From Filobasidium wieringae (taxonomy: Eukaryota > Basidiomycota > Tremellomycetes > Filobasidiales > Filobasidiaceae): a stretch of DNA of 64,000 bases. The notes under the pieces are model-generated. The model did not search any database. It was given only the letters and a program-made list of their open reading frames with translations, and was not told the origin of the DNA. The DNA is taken from NCBI GenBank assembly GCA_001600055.1, contig BCIV01000012.1, positions 186,474-250,473 on the forward strand, read 5' to 3'. Shown piece after piece: positions 11,251 through 22,208 of the stretch (position 1 is the first letter of the stretch; every line of letters begins with the position of its first letter). The translations under genes and the position numbers were made by a program.

Positions 11251-13204
11251 TCAGCGACGGGGAGAATCCATATCCGTTTGTAATCGGTAAGAGCTATCCC
11301 GTCGTTGATCACCGACCAACCTATCTTCCTCCTCCTCATCATCAGCCTCGGCCAAATCGGTCAGTCCGATGTGTTCTTCACCAAAGGAAGAGTACAGGGT
11401 GTTGTTTTGTTGATGATAAAGTGCTGATTTACGTCCGTGAGTCGCAGACAGCGGGGTCCCATCAGGTGCATAATTGATCGACCCGTTACTTCCAGTCCAC
11501 AGAGGAGCGCCAGCGTCGTTGGATGCCCTGCCCGACATGGACATGCGAGGGTCTACCATGCATCGAGAATCAGCCGAAAGCTTCACATTCACGATCCATA
11601 GCAAAAACTCACTCATCATCCCGGATTCTAGAACGGAATGCTTGGGTTTCGCCGAATCGGGTTCCCTAGAGAGATTGAGCAAGTAGACCCCCATAAAGAT
11701 GACCAGGAATCCACAGAGCAGGGAGATGGTATTGCTCGCGTCGGTCGTGTTGAATCCTTGGAACAGGATCGCAGAGGCAATGATGGTAGATGAACTGAAA
11801 AAGACGTAATAAATTGGGTTTACGCTATGATACGGAAACAACAATCAGTATTTCTGTAGTCAATGACGAATCGATCGCACTTACACGTTGGTAGAGAACG
11901 TGTCCAAAGCTTTGTTGAAGTAATTCTATCTCTCCACATCAAATCAACTCTCCATCCTTCCCTTGACCGAAAATCGAGGACTGACCATCTGAACCAAAAT
12001 ACACCCGAGCACAGTGACCCCAAAGAAATAGGTAGATGCGTGAGTCAATTGGTTGTTCCCTGCGATGGTCAACTTCAAGGCGATTCCGAATGCCTTGATG
12101 GCCATGACGGAAACGCTTCCCACCAGGGAACAGATGGAGAGGTAAACCATTGGGTCTTTCGTTCCGTATTTAGGGACGACCTTGATGATCATGTAGGAAG
12201 AGAAGATTGCGACACATGTGACGTAGAAGAGGAAACCTGTGGGGATCGAGAGAGGCCGCATTCAGCTAGGATGATCACGAATCGTCAAGGCTGAGACTGA
12301 CCTGGCTTGGTAGCGTAAGACAAGATCTCATCGACGGAATTGACTTCCGGATCAGCAGGTGCATGAAGGATGATAATCAAAGATCCGATCTAACCGGAAC
12401 CCAGGCATTAGCTCGACCAACCATGGCTCGCAACAGATCATAAAACCCACCAAACAAGAAGCACAGCCACATATTCCCAAATTACCCAACTTCTCATCGA
12501 GCATGAAGGAAGCCAGGATGGCCCTGATGACCGGGAGACCCAGGGTCAGTAAAATGAGCTCATCGTCCGTCTCACTCTGATCAAGAGGACCATGCTTACC
12601 CGATGATGACGGAAAGTACTCCAAGAGGGGTTACAAGAATAGCAGGAGCGAAGGTGTAAGCTGCAAAATTGGCAACTAAAAGTAGGAAAGATATTGGTCA
12701 ATTGACTTGAAAGGGAAAGATTACAGGAGTAAAGATCTCTCACCTTCACCGACAATCACTAGAATACCGCACCGAAGTTTGATCAGTCCTCTAACTCTAC
12801 CTGCTTTCAATATGTATACTCACTGGTAACCATCCCGGTCCACCAGATAGGATTTTTCAAGTAAGCCAGATCTTCCGCTGTGGAGTTCGATTAGTATAAG
12901 TAGAACAGACGGTAAGTTTCAAGATCAAGTGCACTTACAGGCAGATTTGTTTCCTTGGAACCCTCTTTTGGCAGCATCATTCAGACCCTACGTATTCCAG
13001 TTCATCAGTTAGATTTGACGTTTGTAGACGTTGTCTGTCTGTGGAAGAGGTAATTACCTTCTTTGTGATAATGAAACTCAGTCTGAAAGCCAGCACTATC
13101 AGTATCAACGGTCTTCTAGACAGAAGTGGTTTGTTGACGACTCACCCGATGCATACTGAACCCCCTACAGCGAGTCCTAATCCGATGTACTTGTCCTCGA
13201 CCAT
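11251..13204 (-). CDS. NIPA-type magnesium transporter (DUF803, DMT-like fold)
   Basis: A chain of short exons beginning 13204-13146 and 13082-13058 reads MVEDKYIGLGLAVGGSVCIG, then LSFIITKKGLNDAAK, NPIWWTGMVTMIVGEVANF, APAILVTPLGVLSVIIG and ILASFMLDEKLGNLG. Later exons give GFLFYVTCVAIFSSYMI, LTHASTYFFGVTVLGC and NPIYYVFFSSSTIIASAILF. This is the NIPA signature with about nine TM helices. The cytosolic tail after LNLSRE is long, Ser-rich and acidic (DEEEEDRL). NIPA proteins transport Mg2+ and related divalent cations in plasma or endosomal membranes. Convergent with TIM54, about 130 nt away. No fungal symbol is certain. Confidence 0.88.
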
Positions 13205-13800
13205 CCTACCGAATTGCACAGCGTTATCGATAGGAATTCACAGGAGGTATTGGAGCTTGGCTCTTGAGCTAGATGTACGGCTTTTGCTGTCAACGACACG
13301 GCCGAGATGAGGGTAGCGATACGAGGGAGGCTATAATTGCCCTTATCGACGATGAAAGGAGGGATTGAAGGGGTGGAGAGGGCGATAATACCGCTGGCAG
13401 TTCAACTGGACATCGAGTTCTTTGGTTCATTTGGGTCTTGTGCGCGTTTCTTTCTAAACGCGCTTTCATCCGAAACTCAAATCAAAGAAATCTTGGCGCT
13501 AACAAAGTGGCAAATGTCATGTCAAGATCAGTTCAGGCGGGCTGATCCGAACGAGAAGCAGTTCGAATGGCGTGAGGATCTACACTCGTCCAATGACTGG
13601 GGCCCTATCATGTCCTTTCACCTCCTTTCATGCGCTCCCATTGGGGAAGCGTGTTCGACAACAAGCTGGCAGCTATGGCAGGTATATAAATGGTTCTCGA
13701 ATGTACCTTTTGAACACTGGGTTAAGACACAGCTGTAAAATTCCACTGTCGCACATCCACTAATAAAGTCTTAAGCTTGAAGTGCGACTCTACACCCATT
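13205..13800. other. Intergenic: promoter region with inverted AAACGCGC pair and a TATA box
   Basis: About 600 nt between NIPA and the first tiny gene. It holds a perfect 8-bp inverted repeat with a 6-nt loop at 13442-13463 (arms GCGCGTTT and AAACGCGC, MluI-box-like) and a TATATAAA at 13683-13690. An open frame across it (13337-13738) has no family resemblance and covers promoter sequence, so I do not call it coding. Confidence 0.5.
13683..13690 (+). promoter_or_regulatory. TATA box upstream of tiny gene 1
   Basis: TATATAAA lies 111-118 nt before the ATG at 13801. The second tiny gene has a TATATATA at a similar distance (14921-14928, ATG at 15046). Confidence 0.4.
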
Positions 13801-14028
13801 ATGTCATACACTCAAGAAGACGTTGCCGAGTGACTACCTATCTTTTCACTGTCGAGGGCCCCCTGTCGATGAACTGACCGATGACTCAAATAGGGCGGCA
13901 TTAGCAGCGGTTAATGCCTGGGAAAGAAGGTCAGTACACCCATTCTTACCATTGTACACCCTAGCGTAACATGTTCTCCAAATAGTATCGGCCGAACTCC
14001 GTCAGCTTCCATTGTTACAGCCTCGTAA
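13801..14028 (+). CDS. Candidate tiny three-exon gene 1 (35 aa), unknown
   Basis: Exons 13801-13829, 13894-13929 and 13986-14028 join in phase 2/2 to a 35-residue peptide starting MSYTQEDVAEAALAAVNAW and ending in a Ser/Thr/Ala-rich tail. Splice sites are GTGACT...AATAG (branch-like ACTGAC) and GTCAGT...AATAG (branch-like CGTAAC). A TATA box lies 118 nt upstream. There is no recognised family. The support is internal consistency and the matching architecture (three exons, two phase-2 introns, short helical middle exon, Ser/Thr/Asn/Ala-rich last exon) of two further small genes downstream. It could also be chance; transcript evidence is required to believe the joins. Confidence 0.35.
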
Positions 14029-15045
14029 TTTTGTTGGCCATCGATAAGAGACTTGGGACAAAGCTGATGGAGTGGTCTGCTTCTCAGATCCCGTGCAGGA
14101 GGGAGTACCCCCTCCACTACAAATGGTTCCAACGCGGATACGTCAAGTACTAAGGGCTCTACAAACGGGAAGAAATGAACAGCTAGCTGTTCTCATAGTT
14201 ATCGCTCGTTCAACCAAAGCAATAACGGATATTGGCGTAAAGCTACTGTCAATTTCTGCCAGGTTTCTGTAAAGGTAGATCGCATTTCGCCGATCTAACT
14301 ATGATAAATAGGAGATACTTACTAAGGCAACCGCGTTCCCTGTCGTTGAGTCTCGGGGTGATATCTTCACCTAGATGGAAGTTCTGGTCCCGTTCTGATC
14401 GTTCCAATCGCGCTGGCACGCTCGACGTCTACTTTCCCTGTACATAGCTACATGTAGCTCGGTATGTGAAGCGGAATCCGAGGGCGCTGGTCGAGAGGAG
14501 CCTTTCTCGACCACAGATCTCAAGGCTTGCTGGTCAATCATACCGATCAAGGGATGAAACAGTTAACAGGATCACGCAAGACAGGTGGGTTTCACCTGCC
14601 GTCTGCTTTCTCGCTACAGTAGTGTACATCTTTCCATTATTTCGCCTCATCAGGTCTTCCTCCTCAAGTTCCTGCCCCTTCGGAGGCATGGCGTTACTGT
14701 TCCGCGGGGACGTTCTGGTAACGTGCCCATTCAGTTGCTATGAGTAGTACGAAAAGTGGTTGATGGTATGGGTAGATTCGCATTGCGAGGGTTGGGTCCT
14801 TTTCTTTCTCATTTTGAAGAGCTACACATAGAAGCGCGACCCCTTCGCATGCAGGCTGGCGCGACGAGTCCTCCTTTCTTGTGTTCTTAACCCAGAAGCT
14901 TTCTCCTTGAGGCTGTTGGCTATATATATGGGAACGAAAGTTTGGGCTGATGGTTTTGAGAACCCGAATTGTATATTGTAACATTCACATCAATCTTCTC
15001 GAGTTTCTACTTTCTAGAATCTGATCAAACCGAACACGTAACAAT
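14029..15045. other. Intergenic with diverged duplicated block (copy 1) and TATA box
   Basis: About 1 kb. The segment around 14213-14250 (GTTCAACCAAAGCAA, TAACGGAT, GTAAAGCT in order) recurs at 15410-15448, and GGTATGTGAAGC at 14462-14473 recurs at 15701-15712. This suggests an old tandem duplication of about 1.2 kb period. A TATATATA occurs at 14921-14928, 118-125 nt before the next small gene. No long coding frame is supported. Confidence 0.4.
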
Positions 15046-15377
15046 ATGGCCGACAACGACAAGAAGTATGTGAACAGGACTGAACCGGTTTCGTTGTCAG
15101 CTAATATTGCTCGTACGCAGGTACGAGTACGTTAGGAAGGACGTAGCGTGGGGACACGTCGGCAAAATCGTCAACGACATATTCAAAGAGTAAGTTTAGT
15201 CGCGCCTCTTCCGTGCTAACTCCCTTGTGAAGTCTAACCTACCCTGGTGCGTCCTGTTATCCATCTTAGGGACCACGATACTAAAGCCCCAGTGTGGCCT
15301 CCATTGGTACCAACAACTCGAATGCCAGTGGAGCCAGTAAGAAAACCGAGAACTCGACTGCCAGCAGCAGAAAGTAG
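15046..15377 (+). CDS. Candidate tiny three-exon gene 2 (57 aa), unknown
   Basis: Exons 15046-15065, 15121-15189 and 15293-15377 join in phase 2/2 to 57 aa. The middle exon reads YEYVRKDVAWGHVGKIVND, a likely amphipathic helix. The last exon is Ser/Asn/Thr-rich (TNNSNASGASKKTENSTASS). Donors are GTATGT and GTAAGT, both strong. An alternative last acceptor at 15269 would give a longer Pro/Arg-rich end. No signal peptide or TM segment. Family unknown. TATA box 118-125 nt upstream. The good splice consensus makes this the more credible of the first two tiny genes. Confidence 0.5.
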
Positions 15378-16292
15378 ACTTGAGCCAGGGTATCGATGTT
15401 GCCACTTGTTCAACCAAAGCAACTAACGGATGTTCATGTAAAGCTCAAGTAGTTGTTGGATCTATTCCTGCGCCTTATTTGCACGATGAGATTACCCATG
15501 AAGGATTTAAACGTGATAATAGGGACGTTTGGCAGGTGCAGCATATTGACATACATACGGAGACAACTGCGTTTTTCTGTCATGTAATCTCGGGGAGAAG
15601 ACCTCCCCTAGATGAATTCTTGTGGGATCGACGACCTTGAAAGGGCCTCGCATTACTGTGTCCACCTTCTTTTTGTGTGTGCTTCGTAACGCATAGGCTG
15701 GTATGTGAAGCAGCTCTGGGAAGGCTGATTTGTCGACGTAGAATGACCGTGATCACTACTTTCTCACTAAGGTGGCGATGATTGCGAGTATAAGTAGGAA
15801 GACCTGAAATAGCCTTTTGGTTTCGCTCATACGTGTTTTTGCACTGAAGGTTATCACGCTTCAAGAGATTCCCAAGACAGGACTTGCATGTAGAAAGAAT
15901 CAGGTCGCGCGACTGACGCAGAACAATCGGTGTAGACGCTATAAGTTACCTGATCTTGCACACAACTCAGGAAGACTTGGTATACGATCCAGGATTCTAG
16001 TATTCATCCTGTAAGAGTAAGTCCAATGTCTTGTATACGAGCTGGCTCTAATACCACTTCTTCTACTCGCTCAGTCGAAATCTCCCTCTATCCTTTTGTG
16101 ATCACGATATCGCGATGCTGTGACGTTGCGACGGGGCGAAAAATCTGACTACCTTCCTTTGATACCCTTCTACCGAGGGAACATTTCGATGGTATCGTAC
16201 GACCATACATAAGAAACCATATCATTCTTCATCTGGGCTAATGGTAGGTTGAATACGCGATCCACTTCGATTTCTACCCACCAGTATATTAC
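15378..16292. other. Intergenic with diverged duplicated block (copy 2)
   Basis: About 900 nt holding copy 2 of the repeated block (15410-15448 and 15701-15712 matching 14213-14250 and 14462-14473). No convincing coding region. TACATAA at 16205-16211 lies about 85 nt before the next start codon and could serve as a TATA-like element. Confidence 0.35.
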
Positions 16293-16840
16293 ATGTCGAA
16301 GGCAGACAAATCTTCCGAAGAACCAATTGCACCGGAAGAGATGAAGGACGACGAAATACCATTCTTTCCGCTACACGACGAGAGCGATGCGGAGGACGAT
16401 AAGCAGTAAGTTATCCCGCTCCATCCTCAGTCCAAGTACAGAAACGTCTCACCTCCAAAAATCACCTCCAAAAAATCAGTCTCGTGCCGGGGATCCCGTT
16501 CTCTGGGCAGACGTTTCAGCAAATTAACGATCACATTGCTAACATTTCCCAACAAATGAAACCGTCAGTACGACCATTTTTGCCACTCGTCAAGCAGACC
16601 ATAACCATTATGCCCGAGGACAGGTACCGGGGAAGGGGTAACTTCCACGAGGAGCCGACAGATACGTAAGTCGAGAAACATCAAATGGGATACCCTTCGA
16701 TCTGAACCAAACATTACAAACCTTCAATTAGTGACAACCAGGGTAGGGAAAACACCGGAGATTCGATGGAAACTGGCGGAATAGCTGGTTCCGACGCTGC
16801 AAGCTTTAGTAACGCTAGTACCGAGGGATCGGCAAAATAG
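16293..16840 (+). CDS. Small three-exon gene 3 (135 aa), unknown acidic protein
   Basis: Exons 16293-16405, 16480-16665 and 16732-16840 join in phase 2/2 to 135 aa. Exon 1 is acidic (EEMKDDEIPFFPLHDESDAE). Exon 2 has GIPFSGQTFQQINDHIANIS and PFLPLVKQTITIMPED. Exon 3 is a Gly/Ser/Asn/Thr-rich tail (GSDAASFSNASTEGSAK) reminiscent of the tail of the preceding small gene. Strong GTAAGT donors at both introns support it as a real gene. I do not recognise a family and see no signal peptide or TM helix. Confidence 0.6.
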
Positions 16841-17515
16841 TATCCTAGCTAGTTACCACTCGAGAGAAATATGTACGGCCGCTCCGATGCAGATGATGAA
16901 TACGGCAGCATCAAATTCCGACTGGGTCGGTTTCGAAGCAAGGTGCAACACGCGGTATCATTTCAAGGTTGCGGGCGATATAGTTGAGGATATATGACAG
17001 AGGCTTAGCGTATCGATCGTTGGGGGTGAGATGTCCGATCAAATTAGCTCTTGAAGGAAAGTGAGGTGTCATGGGAATTATGGAGTTGCGGTGTTCTTTT
17101 TTCCTTTGGTCTCCCCTCCGCGTCATGGCCGCGACATAAGCTCGCAACCCCGAATGATCATCAATCATATCCACCGAGTGGATGAACAGCGTCTGTTCAA
17201 CAGCTAAAGACAAGCTTTCCAGTTTCCTGCTGCCTGGATAATCAATTCTACGTACGATCGTTACATACGGCCCATCGGACCCCTCGAGCTCCCTTTGTCC
17301 CTTCCACCCTTTACCCCCCCGTTTCAACCCGCGCGTTCCATAAACCCGTGCGTCCTGAGGAGCTTAACTACCTCGCACCCTATAACCTTCAGCTGTAACA
17401 CTCTTGAATCACTTAAGTAATGTGTTCATCGATCTAGTTGATCTTACCATATCCTTCAAGTATACCAGACCGAAACAAGTCCACCCGACAGCCCAACGAT
17501 TTAACGCTCTTTACG
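16841..17515. other. Intergenic, no supported gene
   Basis: About 670 nt between two forward genes. A 138-codon minus-strand frame (16911-17327) has no ATG at its start, no family similarity and no neighbour support, so it is not called. Confidence 0.4.
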
Positions 17516-18320
17516 ATGAAAGCTGGAACTTCTTCCCCTAGCCTCAACGCATCCTCCGGAACGACCCGTTCAATGTCACTCCAAAAACGTCTTGCGCTGC
17601 CGTTCGTCTTGACCCTGTTCGTTCTTAAATTGGCTAGAGCTCAGGAGACGGGGGATCCGGAGGTGGGGGTGTACGATTGGGGTTGTGGTTAGTCATCGCT
17701 CTTTGAGATTCGATGAGAGGGGGAACTTGATGATTCGATCGTTTTGGTAGTGAACAAATGTTTTGGAACGTACAATAGTACGAGCACGGCCGCTTGTCCT
17801 GGGTGAGTGATTCTCGCCACTTTGGGCGCATTCGACGGTCGGGGCTGATCAGGGCTAACTATAAATACAGGGGAGACGCGGAGAACGCGGCGTATGACTG
17901 TGCGATGAGTTGTTCGGCCGATGTGATGGTCCAGAACATGTACGTTATGGGCTGGGAGATCCAGAATTACAAGCAGACGACTTTGGTTTGTGGTGGGACA
18001 CCTTCCAGTGAGTGTTTCGCGTTCGGAGTTCAGGTAGCTGTGAGAATGATAGCTCATACGCTTTTGAGGGATTAGATGGGACGAACGTTACGACTACCAG
18101 TACCGCTTTGTCAAGTGGAGCGAGCTTGAAGGGCATCTCCTCCACCTTGATGATACCTTCCGCTTCAACCGGAGTTGCGACGAGTACGGACGTATCGGGC
18201 GCTGTACCTGCCGCTACTACGACTGGAGGGTCTGTGAAGAACACGAGTGTGGAGACGATGTTGATGAGCGCGGTGGTGGCGATGGTTTCGACGGGGCTGC
18301 TTTTCAGCGTGTTGATGTGA
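17516..18320 (+). CDS. Secreted Cys-containing, Ser/Thr-rich protein with GPI-type C-terminus
   Basis: Exons 17516-17687, 17751-17802, 17871-18007 and 18076-18320 join to 201 aa. An N-region is followed by a hydrophobic signal (LPFVLTLFVLKLARAQE). A short Cys domain follows (DWGCGVNKCFGTYN, AACPG, YDCAMSCSADV, LVCGG) with possible N-glycosylation sites (NST, NVT). A Ser/Thr-rich linker and a hydrophobic C-terminal segment (MSAVVAMVSTGLLFSVLM) look like a GPI-attachment signal. Likely cell wall or surface protein. The Cys spacing resembles small fungal wall/WSC-like modules only loosely, so I give no family. Confidence 0.72.
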
Positions 18321-18581
18321 AACGTCGATGTGAAACGCGCTATCGTGACCTCCACCTTTTTGCCATGATTTATTACGAATACGGTCCGCGACGAGTCTCT
18401 GGTTGAAAATGTCGGGTGGAGCGATTTTGATGAGTAAACGAGCGAATCGAGTCAATCGACCGAGATTTCATTTCGACAAATTACTTTCCACAAGTTGCAA
18501 TTCAAACCTTTAGACCACTGAAAACCACTCTTACACACAGCTGCACTTACCACCACTACAGATACCACCACAACCACAATC

Positions 18582-20530
18582 ATGTGCCCTCACCAAGACG
18601 TTTCCTCAGTTCCTCTCAACAAGGAAGACGCCGTCGCTTTCGAGACGGGCGCTCCTCACATCCCCATGCCCAACGGGACTTCCAACATCGACCAGAACGG
18701 TGAGGATGGTTCCACCCTTCCTCCCGCTGCCAAGCCCGTTCACCAGCAGAAGAAGAAGAACCCTTACGGACCTAGGTACTCTGATTTCTTGAGCAACACC
18801 AGCAACTGGAGCGTGAGTGACTTGTTCGGGCGGGAAGGAGATGACGAGTGGGGCTGATTCGAGGGCGAATTTCGTTCATTTTACGGATTTAGATCATCGA
18901 GTCTACTTTGCGAGGTGTGTTTCGATTGCTTACTGATCATGTCGATCATGCTTACTCATCGATCATTCCCTGCTTATCTTTAGAGGGCGAACAGTTCGCC
19001 AACGCCTTCTTCAACTTGGAGACCAAGATGAAGATTGCCAAGGCGTAAGCTCACCGCGTTTCGTCCTCTGCTTCCAGCTCTCCTGACAACCTGCGTACAT
19101 GCCATTCAGTTTGGACGACTTCGGTGTCGAGTACATCGAGTTGACCTCCCCTGCCGCTTCCCCCGAGAGTTTCAGCGATTGTAAGGCGATTTGTAACATG
19201 GGATTGAAGAAGGCCAAGTGAGTACACCGATTTGAACGCGACGTCAAGAACTTTCTGCTCATAAACGACCCCCGCTTAGGATCCTCACCCACATCCGATG
19301 TCACATGGACGATGCTCGTCTTGCCGTCGAGACCGGTGTAGACGGAGTTGATGTCGTCATCGGTACCTCTTCCTTCTTGCGAGAACACTCTCACGGAAAG
19401 GACATGACCTGGATCACCAAGCAAGCCATCGAAGTCATCGAATACGTCAAGTCCAAGGGAATCGAGATCCGATTCTCTTCCGAAGATTCCTTCCGATCCG
19501 AGCTCGTCGATTTGTTGTCCATCTACAGGACCGTCGACAAGGTCGGTTTGAACCGAGTCGGTGTGGCTGATACCGTCGGATGTGCCGATCCTCGTCAGGT
19601 GTACGACCTCGTCCGAACGCTTCGAGGAGTCGTCAGCTGTGATATCGAGTGTCATTTCCACAACGACACCGGATGTGCTATTGCCAACGCCTACGCCGCT
19701 TTGGAAGCCGGTGCCACCCACATTGATACCTCCGTCTTGGGAATTGGTGAGAGGAACGGAATCACCCCCTTGGGAGGATTGATCGCCAGGATGATGGTTG
19801 CCGATCCTGAATACGTCAAGAGCAAGTACAACTTGCCCATGTTGCGAGAGATTGAGAACTTGGTTGCCGAGGCCGTCGAGATCTCTGTTCCCTTGTGAGT
19901 AGCTCCTTGAAATTGCTCAACTTAGTTGCGGAAGGCTCACCGTCCTTGTGACGCTCTGCAGCAACAACTACATCACTGGATTCTGTGCTTTCACCCACAA
20001 GGCTGGTATCCACGCCAAGGCCATTCTTGCCAACCCCAGCACTTACGAGATCTTGGACCCTGCTGACTTTGGAATGTCGAGATATGTATCTATCGGACAC
20101 AGGCTTACCGGATGGAACGCGTGAGTGGAGATCGGTTTGAACCGGGACCATGATCCGATTGCTGATCATTTGCCGCCTCATTCTACAGCGTCAAGTCGAG
20201 AGCTGAGCAATTGAAGTTGGACATGACCGATGACCAGGTCAAGGATGCTACCGCCAAGATCAAGGAGTTGGCCGACGTGAGGACGCAGAGCATGGACGAT
20301 GTCGATTCGATCTTGCGTATCTACCACTCGGCTATTGTCAGCGGTACCCTCAAGGTCGGTCAGCAGAAGGTTTTGCAGAGCTTGCTCGACCAGGTTAGTT
20401 GGGTTTTGTGCTATCGGAAGATCTAAGGTTGCAAGCTGACGAATCGTTATCGTAACTTTAGCACCTGCCCACTTCCCGAGACAACTCGCCCGCTGCCACT
20501 GACCGACAAGCCAAGCCCGTCGCAGCTTGA
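18582..20530 (+). CDS. LYS20/LYS21: Homocitrate synthase
   Basis: Eight exons (18582-18812, 18893-18914, 18984-19044, 19110-19217, 19280-19894, 19962-20120, 20189-20393, 20462-20530) join to 489 aa. Motifs: [14 protein letters not shown] at the substrate site, [52 protein letters not shown] (metal-binding HxH) and AGIHAKAI. It condenses 2-oxoglutarate and acetyl-CoA to homocitrate, the first step of fungal lysine synthesis. The N-terminal extension of about 65 residues before [15 protein letters not shown] is rich in Asn/Pro and lacks an obvious presequence. The exon of 22 nt (18893-18914) is notably short. LYS20 versus LYS21 cannot be told. Confidence 0.95.
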
Positions 20531-21018
20531 TCGAGTCGCAAAAGACAATCAAAACTAGAATAGATACTGTTTATTCGGGTCGAGCATATCATCCATCAAA
20601 AGGTTACCCTCAATCTTCTCAAACTCTACCGACCTTCAGGCGCCTTCTTACACAGGCCGCCTGACTCTATATTTCCTCCTCGCTGTGATTTCTCTTACTT
20701 GTTTCCCATTAGTCTTGCTGCGTCATATGAAAATGCTTTTTCTGAACATTCGGTCAAGTTGGGTTTGCAGCCGCTACTAGGACATGTACCGATGCGCGTC
20801 GCCTTGATATGACATTGTACACCACACCGGGCACTGGATTCGCGAACACAATAGCCATTCCCCAATCCATTACTCTCGAAACAAGAGCGTTGAGTCCTGG
20901 TAACAAGCTTGTCCTTCTGTGCATCCAAGTCTCGCCTTTATAATCGATTCGACGCTCGTTACGACTCTTGTCACGAACCCTAACGAATCCCAAAAGAACC
21001 GAGATCTAGGTGAACGCA
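20531..21018. other. Intergenic between homocitrate synthase and ERV25
   Basis: About 490 nt of 3' flank and promoter sequence. No coding region, RNA gene or repeat recognised. Confidence 0.4.
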
Positions 21019-22208
21019 ATGGCTCGAGCTGCAGGAAGATGGGCGATCCTGGTCTTCCTGTTGGGAATGATCGGTTTCACTCAAGCCATCAAGTTTGAGA
21101 TGACCGCCAAGAAGTACCCTGAACCAAGTGAGTCGTTCATCCCGCTTTATGTACTGGGATGAAGCTCATATACTCTACAATCTACTTTTATAGAATGGTA
21201 AATCTACCCTTCGTCCATCGCCGAGAAACCATGTCTCGGCTACTGACCCACTCCTTCAATAGCATTTGGAACTTTGCAAACGCCCATACGCTAGTAATAG
21301 TAACGGCCAATGTTTCCCCCGGTACTTCCAATCCAGTAGGAGGTCAGATGGATCGAATAGACGTGGAAATTATCGATGGAAGTCACAAGGGGAACGTTTA
21401 CCTTGCCAAAAAGGTTGGTACACGATCTGTTTGGGCGACTAGGAAGAGAGTGGTAGAATGCTGATGTATACTCGGGACGATAGAACATTAAAGGGGAGAC
21501 TAGATTAGCTATCACCACACACGAGATGGCGGAAGTTGGCGTCTGCTTGAGGCATACTGTAGAACCTTGTGAGTCATTTGTCTTATAGTGGAAAGCTGGA
21601 TGATCGGATTGCTGACTGGAGCGAAACTATATGCTCCTGACATAGCCGCGGCTGCCTATTCTCATGGGGACTTGATCAGGACCATTGATCTGGATGTAGA
21701 TATCGGAGCAGACGCGGTGGATTATAAGTCAGTCAACTCCTGCGTGGTTTGGGACTTTGCAAAACTGGTGCTGACCACATCTATGTTGCCATCTATCCAA
21801 TAGCGCTATCGCTAACCAGGAGTCGTTATCTATCCTTGAGGTGGAGATGCGCAAGTTGGAAGGGGTCGTCAAGGAGATCACAGACGAGATGAACTACTTG
21901 CAAAGGCGAGAAGAGAGGATGAGGGATACTAATGGTGAGTTCTCGGTCGATGTTGCCCAAGAATTGTATTCGTTGTTCCTCGATGCTGATCTCGAGCGAA
22001 TTACATATTGTCAGAATCAACCAACGCTCGAGTTCAGAATTTCGCATTCTTCACGATCTTCGTGCTGATCTCTCTAGGAGCATGGCAGGTGAGCCTGATT
22101 TCTCATCGATATTTCGAGTCCAAGACGAATGATCCTAATGGACCCCTTTCATCTGTGTAGATATTGCACCTACGCTCATTCTTCAAGCGAAAATACCTTA
22201 TCGATTGA
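21019..22208 (+). CDS. ERV25: p24-family COPII cargo receptor, delta type (Erv25/TMED10)
   Basis: Exons 21019-21127, 21194-21197 (4 nt), 21263-21413, 21484-21568, 21646-21727, 21804-21934, 22015-22088 and 22161-22208 join to 227 aa. A signal peptide (ILVFLLGMIGFTQA) is followed by the GOLD domain (KCIWNFANAHTLVIVTANV), with RLAITTHEMAEVGVCLRH and the DVDIGADAVDYNAIA segment. A coiled coil (LEVEMRKLEGVVKEITDEMN) leads to one C-terminal TM (FAFFTIFVLISLGAWQI) and a short cytosolic tail (FFKRKYLID) with the FF COPII and K-rich COPI signals. It cycles between ER and Golgi. The 4-nt microexon supplies the conserved Lys-Cys junction; without it the frame fails. Confidence 0.93.

Noticed and set aside
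13337..13738. 133-codon forward open frame
   Set aside because: Covers promoter sequence with a TATA box and hairpin; no conserved motif or splice logic.
16911..17327. 138-codon open frame on the minus strand
   Set aside because: No ATG at the start, no family resemblance, and it lies in the flank of forward genes.
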